Shown here: in pieces, positions 52,273 through 61,470 of the stretch
Numbering within the stretch: the stretch's first letter is position 1
Layout: each line of letters begins with the position of its first letter
Assembly: GCF_009690905.1 (NCBI RefSeq)
Contig: NZ_VOSW01000001.1
Coordinates: 62,001 to 126,000 of the forward strand
Direction: 5' to 3'
Source: Paraburkholderia madseniana
GTDB lineage: Bacteria; Pseudomonadota; Gammaproteobacteria; Burkholderiales; Burkholderiaceae
Length of the DNA stretch: 64,000 bases
Position numbers and translations under genes: made by a program
The notes under the pieces: model-generated
Told to the model about the DNA's origin: nothing
Database searches by the model: none
The model's input: only the letters and a program-made list of their open reading frames with translations

Positions 52273-53357
52273 CCTTTGATCGCGCCTGTGCGTGGCACGA
52301 TCTGGGCTTTCGTGCTTTTGCCTTCATAGCGCGTCGAGGTGTTCAGGTAAGGATCGACGGTGCCCTTGGTGACGAATTTCAGACCCGTGTTGATATTGGC
52401 CGGCCCAACGAGGCCGCCGGATGAAAGAAAGATGAAGGCCTCCAGCACCGTATAAAAACCCTGTACATAAGGTTGCTGGTCGATCGTGAAGTCCAGGAAA
52501 CCTTCGTGGATCAGATCGACCGTGCGCGGCAACAGATCAAAGCCGCCGCCGTGCACACCTTTGGCGGGCAGGTTGGATTCTTTCATCACCTCGGCAACGC
52601 CCTGGGTGCTGCCCGCATCGACGGCAAACATGCCTTTGAGATCCTGGTGGCCGAGAAAGAAGGACTTGATCTTCGAGAGTTCTTCGTTGACGGTCGCGCC
52701 GGTTGCGATGGTCTGCACGTCGATCTTCTTGCCCGATTTCTTGATTGCGGCCGCTGCGCCGTCAAGCCGGGGCTGAATGTTGAGCTGGCCTGGCGTGGCG
52801 ATAAAGAGCGCGACGAGACCGCTGTCGATCAGGCTGACGATTCGCTCACCCATCTGGTAGCCGGACAGATAAAGATCCTGGCCGATATAGGCAAGGCGCG
52901 GATTCGTCGAACCCGAGGGCGCATCGGCGTTATAGGCGAACACGGGGATGCCGGCGTCGAGCGCGGCCTGGATCGGCTTGTCGAACGCCTTGGGATCGAC
53001 GATCGGCACCGCAATTGCGTCAGCTTTCCCGGCAATCGCCGCGTTGACCGCATTCACCATTTCGCCGATGTCGGCATTGGCCGACCCGGTCCATTGATAG
53101 TCCATGCCCAGCAACGCGGTCGCATCCTGAATGCCGTATTGCGTGGGAACGAAAAACGGATTCGTTGTGACGTGGTTGACGAATACGATCTTCCACCGTT
53201 TGTGCGCCGGGAACGATCCGGCTTCCGCCGCCTGCGCCGGCGTGATCATTCCACCCATTAGCGCCAGTGCTGCGGACAGGCCCGCGCCCTGCAGCAAGCC
53301 GCGACGCATGCCTTGCACTTCGTCCTTTTCTTCCTTACCTTCCTTCGCTTGCGCCAT
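52269..53357 (-). CDS. Ribose-type ABC substrate-binding protein
   Basis: A 362-residue periplasmic protein of the RbsB-like Peripla_BP_4 family: KIVFVNHVTTNPFFVPTQYGIQDATALLGMDYQWTGSANADIGEMVNAVNAAIAGKADAIAVPIVDPKAF, then GIPVFAYNADAP. The N-terminus is unusual: a charged KEGKEEKDE block ahead of RRGLLQGAGLSAALALMGGMITPAQAA, a twin-arginine-like signal, so it may be exported folded. GGGAG precedes the ATG. The ligand is unknown; neighbours suggest a carbohydrate-like or nitrogenous compound. Confidence 0.86.
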   Translation of the reverse strand: MAQAKEGKEEKDEVQGMRRGLLQGAGLSAALALMGGMITPAQAAEAGSFPAHKRWKIVFVNHVTTNPFFVPTQYGIQDATALLGMDYQWTGSANADIGEMVNAVNAAIAGKADAIAVPIVDPKAFDKPIQAALDAGIPVFAYNADAPSGSTNPRLAYIGQDLYLSGYQMGERIVSLIDSGLVALFIATPGQLNIQPRLDGAAAAIKKSGKKIDVQTIATGATVNEELSKIKSFFLGHQDLKGMFAVDAGSTQGVAEVMKESNLPAKGVHGGGFDLLPRTVDLIHEGFLDFTIDQQPYVQGFYTVLEAFIFLSSGGLVGPANINTGLKFVTKGTVDPYLNTSTRYEGKSTKAQIVPRTGAIKG

Positions 53358-53553
53358 CTCAGTCTCCCGTCTCTCAGTTGTTGAACACTTCAATGTCCAT
53401 GACGGCGCAAGCAGGAAAAGCCCCGGCAAGAACAGCACCGGAGCCGGGAATCATTCCTTTCATGAAACCCACGTGCACGCGCGTACGCATGACTACCCTC
53501 CAGAAAATGCTATATCACGCCCTTTTGCCTACTAATCGATGTATACCCTTAAC

Positions 53554-53564
53554 TAGTCCGACTA
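53554..53564. promoter_or_regulatory. FadR-type operator 1 of the importer promoter
   Basis: TAGTCCGACTA is a perfect palindrome and fits the FadR-subfamily consensus TNGTNNNACNA exactly. It lies about 200 bases ahead of the ABC binding-protein start; an FCD-type GntR gene is encoded just upstream (53803). Confidence 0.6.
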
Positions 53565-53700
53565 ATTAATTTTTTGCGGTGCAGCGCGGCGCTCCGTATT
53601 CGCGTCCCACCGTGCAGCGCAACACGATGATGGGACAGGTCCGGATCGCTGGCCGCAGGTCGTGCGTTGTCGAAATGATCTGCACAATATGCAGCTTTAA

Positions 53701-53711
53701 TAGTATGACTA
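53701..53711. promoter_or_regulatory. FadR-type operator 2 of the importer promoter
   Basis: TAGTATGACTA matches the same consensus and shares the outer bases with operator 1, 147 bp away (14 helical turns), so looping by the GntR regulator is possible. No other copies were seen in this gap. The rest of 53358-53802 is non-coding promoter DNA. Confidence 0.55.
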
Positions 53712-53802
53712 TCGACTTGGCGCCCGGAAAGCAAGGGACGTGAAGAACAGTAAGCGCCCGCTGCGCTCTGCCCGGGGGTTCGACTCAGCCAACCCGTTCG
53801 CA

Positions 53803-54675
53803 TCAGGGTTGTGTCTGAAACTGGCTACCGGTTTCCAGAACGCGCTCGGCGTCCGCGCGTGCATTGTCGAGCTGGACCAGACTTGCATGCCGCGCGCCCA
53901 ACGGGTCACGACTCTGGATTGCAGTGAGAATCGCCTTGTGCCGCGGCAACGAAAGCGCGTGTGTGTCGGGATGACGGCTCGTCAGCTTGATCGATTCCGT
54001 CAGGGCAAGTGACAGCATGTTGCCGATATAGGCCAGCAGGTCGTTGTGAGTGGCCGCCATGATTGCGCGATGAAACTCGAGGTCAGGATCCAGTAGCGCG
54101 CTTGCGGTTTCCGCACGCTCCATCTGGTCGTAAGCCGATGCAATGCGCGCAAGATCGTCGCTTGTTGCAGCCGTGGCGGCAAGTGCCGCCGCCGCGGGTT
54201 CGATAACGCGGCGCACGGTCAGGAGCGAGCTGAAGAACTCGCCTTCCGGAACACTGTTGATCGTCCAGAACAGGACATCGGGGTCAAGCATGTGCCACTC
54301 CGCGCGAGGCTTCACAACACTGCCTACACGCGGTTTCGACACGACCAGCCCTTTCGCCACGAGCACACGGGTGGCCTCGCGCAGCACGGGGCGGCTAACG
54401 CCATAGCGCTCGCATAAGTCGGCCTCAGCAGGCAAGCGCTGGCCCGGCTGTACCCTGCCGCCGACGATATCCATGCCGAGCTCCTGCACAATGCGGCCGT
54501 GCAAGCTCTTGCGCTGCTGCAGATGACGATAGTCCATGGTCAACGATCGCAGTCGTGTCCGGCTCGGTTTTGCGCCGACCGGTGCGGCGTTCTGGATGGC
54601 ACTTACCTCGTCGTCGACACGGATAGCGGTGGGTAGCGCGGAGATACTTGCCGGTCCAAGCATAGCACGCGACAT
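53803..54675 (-). CDS. GntR family regulator, FCD subfamily
   Basis: A 290-residue regulator. Winged helix: LHGRIVQELGMDIVGGRVQPGQRLPAEADLCERYGVSRPVLREATRVLVAKGLVVSKPRVGSVV. The FCD domain follows (LTVRRVIEPAAAALAATAA, LEFHRAIMAATHN, RHKAILTAI) with the usual D/H ligand positions. The first ~45 residues precede the domain and are poorly conserved, so the true start may be the ATG at 54537; neither has a strong ribosome site. It follows the MFS gene by 6 bases, and its operator-like palindromes lie downstream, ahead of the ABC operon. Confidence 0.85.
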   Translation of the reverse strand: MSRAMLGPASISALPTAIRVDDEVSAIQNAAPVGAKPSRTRLRSLTMDYRHLQQRKSLHGRIVQELGMDIVGGRVQPGQRLPAEADLCERYGVSRPVLREATRVLVAKGLVVSKPRVGSVVKPRAEWHMLDPDVLFWTINSVPEGEFFSSLLTVRRVIEPAAAALAATAATSDDLARIASAYDQMERAETASALLDPDLEFHRAIMAATHNDLLAYIGNMLSLALTESIKLTSRHPDTHALSLPRHKAILTAIQSRDPLGARHASLVQLDNARADAERVLETGSQFQTQP

Positions 54676-54681
54676 TTGGCG

Positions 54682-56055
54682 CTAATACTGTTCGATTTGC
54701 CCTGCTGCAATGTCCTCGAGCGATCTTCCGCGTGTCGGCACCCCCATGAGTACCACGGCCATCGCACCGGTCAGCAGCACAAGCGTTGTCGCACCGAACA
54801 CCCCGCCAAAACCAAGCTTCGGATAGACGTACCCGACAAGAATAGGCGCTGCAATCGCGCCCAGCCGGCCAATTGACGAAGCGAGCCCCGTGCCCGTTGC
54901 GCGCACGTCGGTGGGAAACACCTCCGGGGTATAGGCGTAAACGCCGGCATAGGTGCCGTTCATGAAGAACGACAGCAGGATGCCCGACACCATGATGCCG
55001 GCATCCGTACGCGTCAATGCAAGCCCAAGCGCCGATACGCCGCCCAATATCATGTATGACGCGATCGTCGCCTGCCGGCCGATCTTCTCGTTGAGCCACG
55101 CACCTGAAAAGTATCCCGGGATCTGTGCAATGTAAATCACGAGCGAATACGAAAAGCTTCGCGTGATCGTCATTCCGTTCTGAACCAGCAAGCCGGGAAT
55201 CCACGTGAAAAAAGCGTAATAGCTGAACGTGATGGATAGCCACATCAACCACGTCATGGCTGTGATGCGCGCGAGTTTCGTCGCCCACAACGCCTTGACG
55301 TTCGCGACGATCGAGGCTCGTCCGGCTGCGAGCGGAACGGTTCCGTCACGCACCGGAGACAGCGGCTCCAACTGCACGCCCGCTTGGGTGACCTCCGCCT
55401 CCATCCTCGACACGATCGCATCGGCCTCCGCGTGCCGGTCGCGCGCCTCCAGCCAGCGCGGTGACTCGGGCAACGCGCGGCGCCACCACAGCAGCATCAG
55501 AATAGGCAGCGCGGTAATGACCATCACGGCGCGCCATGCATTGGGTGCGAGCGGGATCACCAGATAGCCGAGCAATGCAGCCGCTACGAAGCCGAAGGAG
55601 AAAAAACCCGCGAGGCTGCCCGTGAAACTCCCGCGATACCGCCGCGCCACGAACTCCGAGAGAAACGGCGCGACGATGGCGCTTTCCGCTCCCGTTCCTA
55701 ACCCGGCGACAATCCGCGTCGCGAGAAAAAATCCCCAGTCGTTCGCCAATGCACTGGCAAGCGACGCGACACAGTAAATCACGAGCGCATACATCATGAC
55801 CTTGCGTCGGCCGATGATATCGCCGAGCATGCCCGCCAGCATCGCGCCGAAGAAATAGCCCATGAACGTGCCGCTTCCCAGTACGCCCGTCTGTACGCTC
55901 GTCAGCCCCCATTGCGTGCGCAACACCGGCAGCAGGAAAGCGAGCACGGCGGCGTCCATCGCATCGAAGGTGTAGCCGAGGCCGCCCATCAATAGCAGAC
56001 GGCGGTGAAAAGCTGAAAACGGCAGGCGCTCGATGCGGGCGGAAATCATCGTCAT
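54682..56055 (-). CDS. MFS transporter, aromatic acid/sugar porter type
   Basis: A 457-residue 12-helix transporter. Motif A reads GMLGDIIGRRKVMMYALVIYCVASLASAL in the first half; EFVARRYRGSFTGSLAGFFSFGFV and PTDVRATGTGLASSIGRLGA are typical of the AAHS/metabolite:H+ symporter groups. GGAG precedes the ATG. It is between the amidohydrolase and the GntR gene in one run of minus-strand genes, so it probably imports the compound that the amidohydrolase processes. Confidence 0.86.
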   Translation of the reverse strand: MTMISARIERLPFSAFHRRLLLMGGLGYTFDAMDAAVLAFLLPVLRTQWGLTSVQTGVLGSGTFMGYFFGAMLAGMLGDIIGRRKVMMYALVIYCVASLASALANDWGFFLATRIVAGLGTGAESAIVAPFLSEFVARRYRGSFTGSLAGFFSFGFVAAALLGYLVIPLAPNAWRAVMVITALPILMLLWWRRALPESPRWLEARDRHAEADAIVSRMEAEVTQAGVQLEPLSPVRDGTVPLAAGRASIVANVKALWATKLARITAMTWLMWLSITFSYYAFFTWIPGLLVQNGMTITRSFSYSLVIYIAQIPGYFSGAWLNEKIGRQATIASYMILGGVSALGLALTRTDAGIMVSGILLSFFMNGTYAGVYAYTPEVFPTDVRATGTGLASSIGRLGAIAAPILVGYVYPKLGFGGVFGATTLVLLTGAMAVVLMGVPTRGRSLEDIAAGQIEQY

Positions 56056-56106
56056 AGACAGGCTCCGACAGGGGCTGCGGGGCGCCGCGGACGCAGCGTC
56101 AAACGG

Positions 56107-57357
56107 TCAAACTCTTTCGAGTTCGTTGACGAAGAGCCGGCCATCCTTCATCACGAGCGGAATATGCTCACCCTGACCCAGCAGACAATCGACGGACTTC
56201 AGAGGATTGCCATCGACCACCAGCACATCGGCATGGGCATCCGGCATGATTCTGCCGAGCTTGTCCTGCATGCCCAGCACTTCCGCGCCAACGAGGGTCG
56301 CGCTTGCGATCACCTCGGCCGGTGACAGAACCTCGGCCAGGATCCGGAATTCATCGCTTTGCAGACGTTGGGCCTCGCCGAGCAAGTCGGTGCCAAAGCC
56401 CATCTTCACCCCGGCGCGCTTCATGATTTCAATCGAGTGCATGCCGGCGCCGTGCACGTCCGCGACCTTGGCAATACTTTCGGGCGGCAAACCATATTTC
56501 TCGCCTTCGCTTGCAAGGGCATCGTAAGTAACAAGGGTCGGCACGACATACGCGCCATGCTCCGCGACGAGGCGGGCGGTCTCATCGTCAATCAGATTGC
56601 CGTGCTCGATCGTGCGCACGCCACAGCGCACCGCGCGCGCGATCGCTGCAGCCGTATAGGCATGCGCGAGCACATAGGTGCCGCGCCCCTGAGCTTCCGC
56701 TACGATCGCGCGGATCTCATCTTCGGAGTAACCGAATGCGCCGACCGGATCGGTCGGTGAAGCAACGCCGCCCGAGGCCATGATCTTGATCTGGTCGGCG
56801 CCCATCTGCAGTTCCTCGCGCACGGCCCGGCGCACTTCATCGACGCCGTCCGCCACGCGGCCAAGCGCCCCCACGCGCACGCAGCATCCGCAGGGTGAAT
56901 CGGGCGGCATGTAGTCGGAGCGGGCGCGAGGATCGGCGTGACCACCGGTCTGGCTTAACGCGCGGCCGGATACGAAGAGGCGCGGACCTTCGATCAGCCC
57001 TGACTCGACCGCCTGCTTGAATGGATACCCGGCACCCCCTGCGTCACGCACGGTGGTGAAGCCGCGGCGCAGCATTGCACGCATGATCGGCACGGCGCGC
57101 AGCGTCACCAGCACGTTGGGTAGCGTCGCAACGCGCGGCAGGTTGAACTCGATCGCAACGACGTGCACATGCAGATCGATCAACCCCGGCATGATCGTTT
57201 TGCCTTTCACATCAATTACGTGCGCGCTGCCGCTTTTTATCGGCTTGTCGGAAACCTCGCGGATGAAACCGTCCTCGATGAGGACTTCGAAGCCTTCTAG
57301 CAGATCAGGATGGGTAGGGTCGAGAAGTGCGCCGTTACGTAGGAGGAAGGTGGTCAA
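56107..57357 (-). CDS. Amidohydrolase (imidazolonepropionase-like)
   Basis: A 416-residue metal-dependent hydrolase with a TIM-barrel core. Metal ligands: HxH in IMPGLIDLHVHVV, a lysine-type region near QIKIMASGGV, histidines in VLAHAYTAAAI and TIEHGNLID, and the aspartate in GFGTDLLGE. This is the class that includes imidazolonepropionase, Xaa-Pro dipeptidases and isoaspartyl or prolidase-like enzymes; substrate unknown. The start is TTG with AAGGAG 8 bases upstream. It begins the catabolic run with the MFS porter. Confidence 0.86.
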   Translation of the reverse strand: MTTFLLRNGALLDPTHPDLLEGFEVLIEDGFIREVSDKPIKSGSAHVIDVKGKTIMPGLIDLHVHVVAIEFNLPRVATLPNVLVTLRAVPIMRAMLRRGFTTVRDAGGAGYPFKQAVESGLIEGPRLFVSGRALSQTGGHADPRARSDYMPPDSPCGCCVRVGALGRVADGVDEVRRAVREELQMGADQIKIMASGGVASPTDPVGAFGYSEDEIRAIVAEAQGRGTYVLAHAYTAAAIARAVRCGVRTIEHGNLIDDETARLVAEHGAYVVPTLVTYDALASEGEKYGLPPESIAKVADVHGAGMHSIEIMKRAGVKMGFGTDLLGEAQRLQSDEFRILAEVLSPAEVIASATLVGAEVLGMQDKLGRIMPDAHADVLVVDGNPLKSVDCLLGQGEHIPLVMKDGRLFVNELERV

Positions 57358-57764
57358 CGGTTGTCTCCTTCAGGTTTCAATCGCAGCGCCCGGCATCCGG
57401 AACTCACCTCGAGTATGCAGACGGGCGTATGGAAGCGCTGCCAGAATAGTCACCGGGATCAGTGTGACACGCATCACGTCTGTGCGCTGACGAACACGTT
57501 GTGCGAAGCGGCACGCGATTGCCGGTCAACGGGTCGTGCTGCGCCGCGACGGATTCACGAAGGTGCCGTAAAAATGCTGAAAAAGTTTTTTCCCACATAT
57601 TGATCTATTGGACAACTCAGCATTAAGATGAGTGCCATGGCGCGCGACATGCCACCTGAACGTGAGGTGACAGCCTGCAGCAGCCATCCCCGAATTGATC
57701 CTGCTCGCGTAGCGAGGCCAACGGATCACGTTCCCAGCAAAGCAGGTTTAGCCAGGAGACGGCG
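57358..57764. other. Divergent promoter region, no gene
   Basis: The 407-base gap between the amidohydrolase and the small gene at 57765 holds no gene. It contains an A/T run (AAAAAGTTTTTT near 57580-57595), likely in a promoter. No FadR-type palindrome was found here. Confidence 0.4.
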
Positions 57765-57971
57765 ATGCTCAGTCCGCATGAATTCGCGACCCTCATGCTA
57801 CTCAAGGATGCGCCGGATTGGCTGAATCTGGACGGTGCCGATCTGGAAGCGCTTCTAGACCGTCAGCTCGTCACGCTGGAGAACCTCCCTTCCGGGCAAC
57901 AGCGCCCGCTCATTACCCACGACGGACAGATGTTCCTGAAGGCTGCCGCTCGTATCCTGAACGACGAATGA
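57765..57971 (+). CDS. Small acidic hypothetical protein
   Basis: A 68-residue protein beginning MLSPHEFATLMLLKDAPDWL and ending RPLITHDGQMFLKAAARIL. The CAGGAGA site 7 bases upstream and the coherent amphipathic sequence support a real gene. Similar small proteins are often annotated only as hypothetical in Burkholderia. No function can be given. Confidence 0.6.
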   Translation: MLSPHEFATLMLLKDAPDWLNLDGADLEALLDRQLVTLENLPSGQQRPLITHDGQMFLKAAARILNDE

Positions 57972-58011
57972 CACGTATCGCTTGATCAGTTTCACAGTCA
58001 AGGAGTGTTCC

Positions 58012-58170
58012 GTGGCCGAATCGTGGACAGGAATCGTCGTGGGGCTGTGTGGGTTGAGCGCCGCCGTGCTGCTGGTCGCCGTTCACTATTGGCGCGAAAT
58101 GACGCGGCGGCGGAAACTCAGCCGGATGGACCATCGCGATTGCTGGGAAGTGATGCGCCACAGGCGCTGA
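58012..58170 (+). CDS. Small single-helix membrane protein
   Basis: A 52-residue protein from GTG (AAGGAG 6 bases upstream). One hydrophobic helix, TGIVVGLCGLSAAVLLVAVHYW, is followed by a basic tail (REMTRRRKLSRMDHRD), giving a membrane anchor with a positively charged cytoplasmic end. It is 40 bases after the previous small gene, probably the same transcript. Function unknown. Confidence 0.5.
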   Translation: MAESWTGIVVGLCGLSAAVLLVAVHYWREMTRRRKLSRMDHRDCWEVMRHRR

Positions 58171-58231
58171 TGGCAAGCGCACGTCGCTAACGAAAGATGT
58201 ACGCACACCCGTTGCCCGGAATCCCAGAATA

Positions 58232-58628
58232 TTAGAGGTCGAAGGTGCCTCGATACTTCTCGTCGGCATCCGAACGGGTATTGAATTCGACGAGGACGCC
58301 GCCCGGTACTTCACAGAAGAATCGCGAGCCGCGTTCATGCTTGAACACGCCGGTTTTCATCACGACGTCTGCTGCAACCATCTCGTCATAGAGCGTGCGC
58401 CGCGACGGCCACGTCCTCTTGCGGTGGCAAACCGTCACGCGCGAGGACTTCCAATAACACGCTGCGCACCGATCCGGTGCTGGCCAGCGCCACGCGCAGT
58501 TGCGGCCTGCTCTCCTCGACGTCGAGTAGCCGTGCAAGCGTAGGTCTCGCGAACTGCTGCCGCACTGAGACGCCGATCAGATGCCTGAGCGCGATCGGTC
58601 CAAGTGGCGTGCCGCGCTTCGGATGACT
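58232..58628 (-). pseudogene. Decayed regulator-like remnant
   Basis: Two overlapping minus-strand frames carry protein-like sequence but no whole gene. The first (58386-58628) encodes about 80 residues, including RHLIGVSVRQQFARPTLARLL and RPQLRVALASTGSVRSVLLEVL, which look like the helical ligand domain of a TetR-type repressor, without its DNA-binding part. It stops in-frame at 58386. The second frame continues with DEMVAADVVMKTGVFKHERGSRFFCEVPGG and FNTRSDADEKYRG, perhaps a VOC-type fragment. I read this as a degraded region; I could be over-interpreting composition. Confidence 0.35.
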
Positions 58629-58806
58629 TCATCTGTCTGCATGCGTCGTCATGCACGCCATTCATGTCGTTCATTTTTGTCCTGAATTTGACCGCCTTTT
58701 GCCTCGGCCATATTGTGCGGACATGCCTGCCCCGTTCGCATCGTCGTACCTGCCGATCTGTGTTGTCGAGAGGCGGGATCTCCAACACTGTGATCTGCGA
58801 AATGCC

Positions 58807-60144
58807 ATGAATCCTGACGCAACAGCTACGCTTGCTCCCCTATCCGACCTGCGTCCGACCAGCAAGGTTCGCCGCGCGGTGACGACTGCAGTGCTCGGCC
58901 AGATTCTCGAGTGGTACGACTTTTTTCTCTATGGAACCGCCGCCGCGCTGGTGTTCGGCCACCTGTTCTTCCCCATCGGCACCGATCCACTGACTGGGAC
59001 GATTGCGGCGTTCGGCGGCTTTACGGTTGGCTTCATCGCCCGCCCGATTGGCGGCGTGCTCTGCGGCCATATCGGGGACCGGTACGGCCGCAAGACGGTC
59101 ATGATGCTCACGCTGTTGATGATGGGCAGCGCGACCGTCTGCATGGGTCTCTTGCCGACTTATCAGCAAATCGGCATCGCGGCCCCCATTTTTCTGGTCC
59201 TGCTGCGCATCGTGCAGGGTCTGGCTGCGGGTGGGGAATGGAGCGGCAGTATTCTGCTCATCCATGAAAACGCGCCTGCATCGAAACGCGGTGCACTCGC
59301 TGCATGGAGTCCCTGCGGCGCAGCATTCGGCTTCGTTCTCTCCACCGTTGCGTTCCTGCTCGTCCAGACGCTGTCGTCTTCCGACTTTCTGAGTTGGGGC
59401 TGGCGCGTGCCGTTCCTGTGCAGCGCCGTGTTAGTCGCGCTCGGACTGTGGATGCGCCGCTCCGTGGACGAAAGTGCCGAGTTCGCCGAGGTCAAGGCCA
59501 CGCACCGTGGCAGCCGCATGCCGATTATCGAAGTGCTTCGCCAATGTCCACGTCAGGTGCTGACCGTTTTCGGCCTGCGCTTTGGCGAAGGCGCTGCGTC
59601 GTACATCTTCTTCGCTTTTTCGATTGCCTACGGCCGGTTTGTCGGCCTGCCATCGAGCTGGATTCTGGGTGGATTGACGGTGTCGATGCTGTTGATGATC
59701 CCCGTTTCGCTCGTAATGGGTCACGTGACGGACAAAATCGGCCGCAAGCCGGTGTATCTCGCCGGAGCAATCGCTATGGTGCTGGTCGCCTACCCTTACT
59801 TCGTGTTGCTCGGCTCGGGCGTGCTGTGGAAAGTCATCCTGGCGCTCGTCCTCGCCAACAGCATGACACTGGGTATCCTCGAAGGCGCTCAGCCTGCTTT
59901 CATCAGCGAATTGTTGCCTGTTCATCTACGTTTCTCGGGTCTTGGCATTGGCCGCGAGATGTCGTCGGTACTCGGCGGCGGTCTGTCGCCGATGATCGCG
60001 ACCGCGCTGCTCGCTCACTACCGTAGCGCCACGCCAGTCGTCATTTACCTCGTTGTTCTCGGACTGATCACCGTGCTCGCGACCTGTCTTGCGCCCGAGA
60101 CTTTCCCGAAGGCTTTGAGACTTCAGGCGAAAGAAAGCGCCTAA
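58807..60144 (+). CDS. MHS family MFS transporter
   Basis: A 445-residue transporter of the metabolite:H+ symporter family. Evidence: VLGQILEWYDFFLYGTAAALVFG at helix 1, the MHS motif GFIARPIGGVLCGHIGDRYGRKTVMMLTLLMMG, and VQGLAAGGEWSGSILLIHENAP, which are the family signatures for citrate/aromatic acid symporters such as ShiA and KgtP. It precedes the flavin monooxygenase genes and probably imports their substrate. The ATG at 58807 is used; no strong ribosome site is seen. Confidence 0.85.
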   Translation: MNPDATATLAPLSDLRPTSKVRRAVTTAVLGQILEWYDFFLYGTAAALVFGHLFFPIGTDPLTGTIAAFGGFTVGFIARPIGGVLCGHIGDRYGRKTVMMLTLLMMGSATVCMGLLPTYQQIGIAAPIFLVLLRIVQGLAAGGEWSGSILLIHENAPASKRGALAAWSPCGAAFGFVLSTVAFLLVQTLSSSDFLSWGWRVPFLCSAVLVALGLWMRRSVDESAEFAEVKATHRGSRMPIIEVLRQCPRQVLTVFGLRFGEGAASYIFFAFSIAYGRFVGLPSSWILGGLTVSMLLMIPVSLVMGHVTDKIGRKPVYLAGAIAMVLVAYPYFVLLGSGVLWKVILALVLANSMTLGILEGAQPAFISELLPVHLRFSGLGIGREMSSVLGGGLSPMIATALLAHYRSATPVVIYLVVLGLITVLATCLAPETFPKALRLQAKESA

Positions 60145-60217
60145 CATCGTCAAGCGGAGGCGCTGAGTCGCCGCCGCACCAGACGGATCGATTATTCAAT
60201 TCCTACACCCTGCCATC

Positions 60218-61435
60218 ATGCAAAGCCTTCAAAGTGCCAGCCTTCCGACGCACGCCTATGAACCTCGCGTCATCGATCAAGCCGACCTGTATCCGGAGTA
60301 CGCGGGTCCTCTTACCCTCGATGTTCTGATCGAGGAAATAGAGCGTCGAAGAGACGAGTTCGATCAGTTGTCGCATGTTCCGCGCGACGTGATCGCGAAG
60401 ATGAAACGCGCGGGCATCTTTCGCGCAAGCACGCCGCGCCGCTTCGGTGGAGACGCGCTGCCGCCGCCGCGATTTCTGCGCATACTCGAGCGCATCGCGA
60501 TCGCCGACGGGTCGACCGCCTGGGTCGCCGCGTTTGGGTCGGCGAATACCTATCTCGCGTCGCTCCCAATCGAAACGCAACAGCACATTTATGCAAAAGG
60601 ACCCGACCAGGTTTTTGCCGGCGGACTCTATCCATTGCAGCCAGCCGCCAAAGTGCCGGGTGGCTTCATGGTCAGCGGACAATGGCGATTTGCAAGCGGC
60701 TGCAAGGGCGCGGACTGGATCGGCGTAGGGATCGGCGGCACGCCCGCCAATTCGGGCGACACTGGCGCAGGAAAACCGTTCACCGCCGTATTCCCGGCGC
60801 ACGAGGTCGAAATCGTCGAGAACTGGAACGTCGTCGGTATGCAGGGCACCGGCAGCCATGATCTGCGGCTTCGCGACAAATTCGTCGACGCACAATGGAC
60901 ATTCGTTCGCGGCGGCCAGGCGCTGATCGACGAGCCGCTCTATCGCTATCCTGCCGTTGCGTACCAGGCGCAAGTGCACGCGGCCGTCAACGTCGGCCTC
61001 GCGCGTGCAGCGCTCGATCTGCTGACCGACATGTCCGGATCGACTAAAACCACAACCGGCGCCCCGCGTCTTGCAGATCGCGGTTACTACCGCTCCGGTC
61101 TTGCGAAAGCGGAGGCCAACTGGCGCAGTGCTCGTGCGTTCTTCTACGAGTCCGCCGAGTCGGCATGGCAAACCATCATCGCCGGCGATCCTGCGACACA
61201 GCATCAAGCCAATCTGATGCGCCTCAGCGCGACTCACGCCGCACAAGTGTGCGCCGAGGTCGTGATGCAGGCGTATCAGTTGGCAGGCATCGCCGCGATC
61301 TACCGCGAGAATCGGCTGCAGCGATTGGTGCGCGACTCGATTGTCGTGACGCAGCACGCGTTCCTTGGAGAAGGCACCTACGACGCATCGGGCGCACTGT
61401 TTGCCGGCATCGCGCCGGTAACGCCGTATCCCTGA
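60218..61435 (+). CDS. Two-component flavin monooxygenase, oxygenase component
   Basis: A 405-residue protein of the acyl-CoA-dehydrogenase-like group D flavin monooxygenases (HpaH/HsaA/HpaB-type oxygenase): IAKMKRAGIFRASTPRRFGGD near the N-terminus, ADGSTAWVAAFGSAN, GFMVSGQWRFASGCKGADWIGV and the C-terminal helical block with VMQAYQLAGIAAIYREN. These use reduced flavin supplied by a separate reductase, here the next gene, to hydroxylate phenols or indole-like rings. The substrate is unknown. Confidence 0.82.
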   Translation: MQSLQSASLPTHAYEPRVIDQADLYPEYAGPLTLDVLIEEIERRRDEFDQLSHVPRDVIAKMKRAGIFRASTPRRFGGDALPPPRFLRILERIAIADGSTAWVAAFGSANTYLASLPIETQQHIYAKGPDQVFAGGLYPLQPAAKVPGGFMVSGQWRFASGCKGADWIGVGIGGTPANSGDTGAGKPFTAVFPAHEVEIVENWNVVGMQGTGSHDLRLRDKFVDAQWTFVRGGQALIDEPLYRYPAVAYQAQVHAAVNVGLARAALDLLTDMSGSTKTTTGAPRLADRGYYRSGLAKAEANWRSARAFFYESAESAWQTIIAGDPATQHQANLMRLSATHAAQVCAEVVMQAYQLAGIAAIYRENRLQRLVRDSIVVTQHAFLGEGTYDASGALFAGIAPVTPYP

Positions 61436-61470
61436 TGAGGGCCATGCCACATGAAAGCGACAGGACAATC

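Noticed and set aside
60203..61468. A 421-codon minus-strand frame opposite the flavin monooxygenase
   Set aside because: The plus-strand gene has clear family motifs; the minus frame has none.
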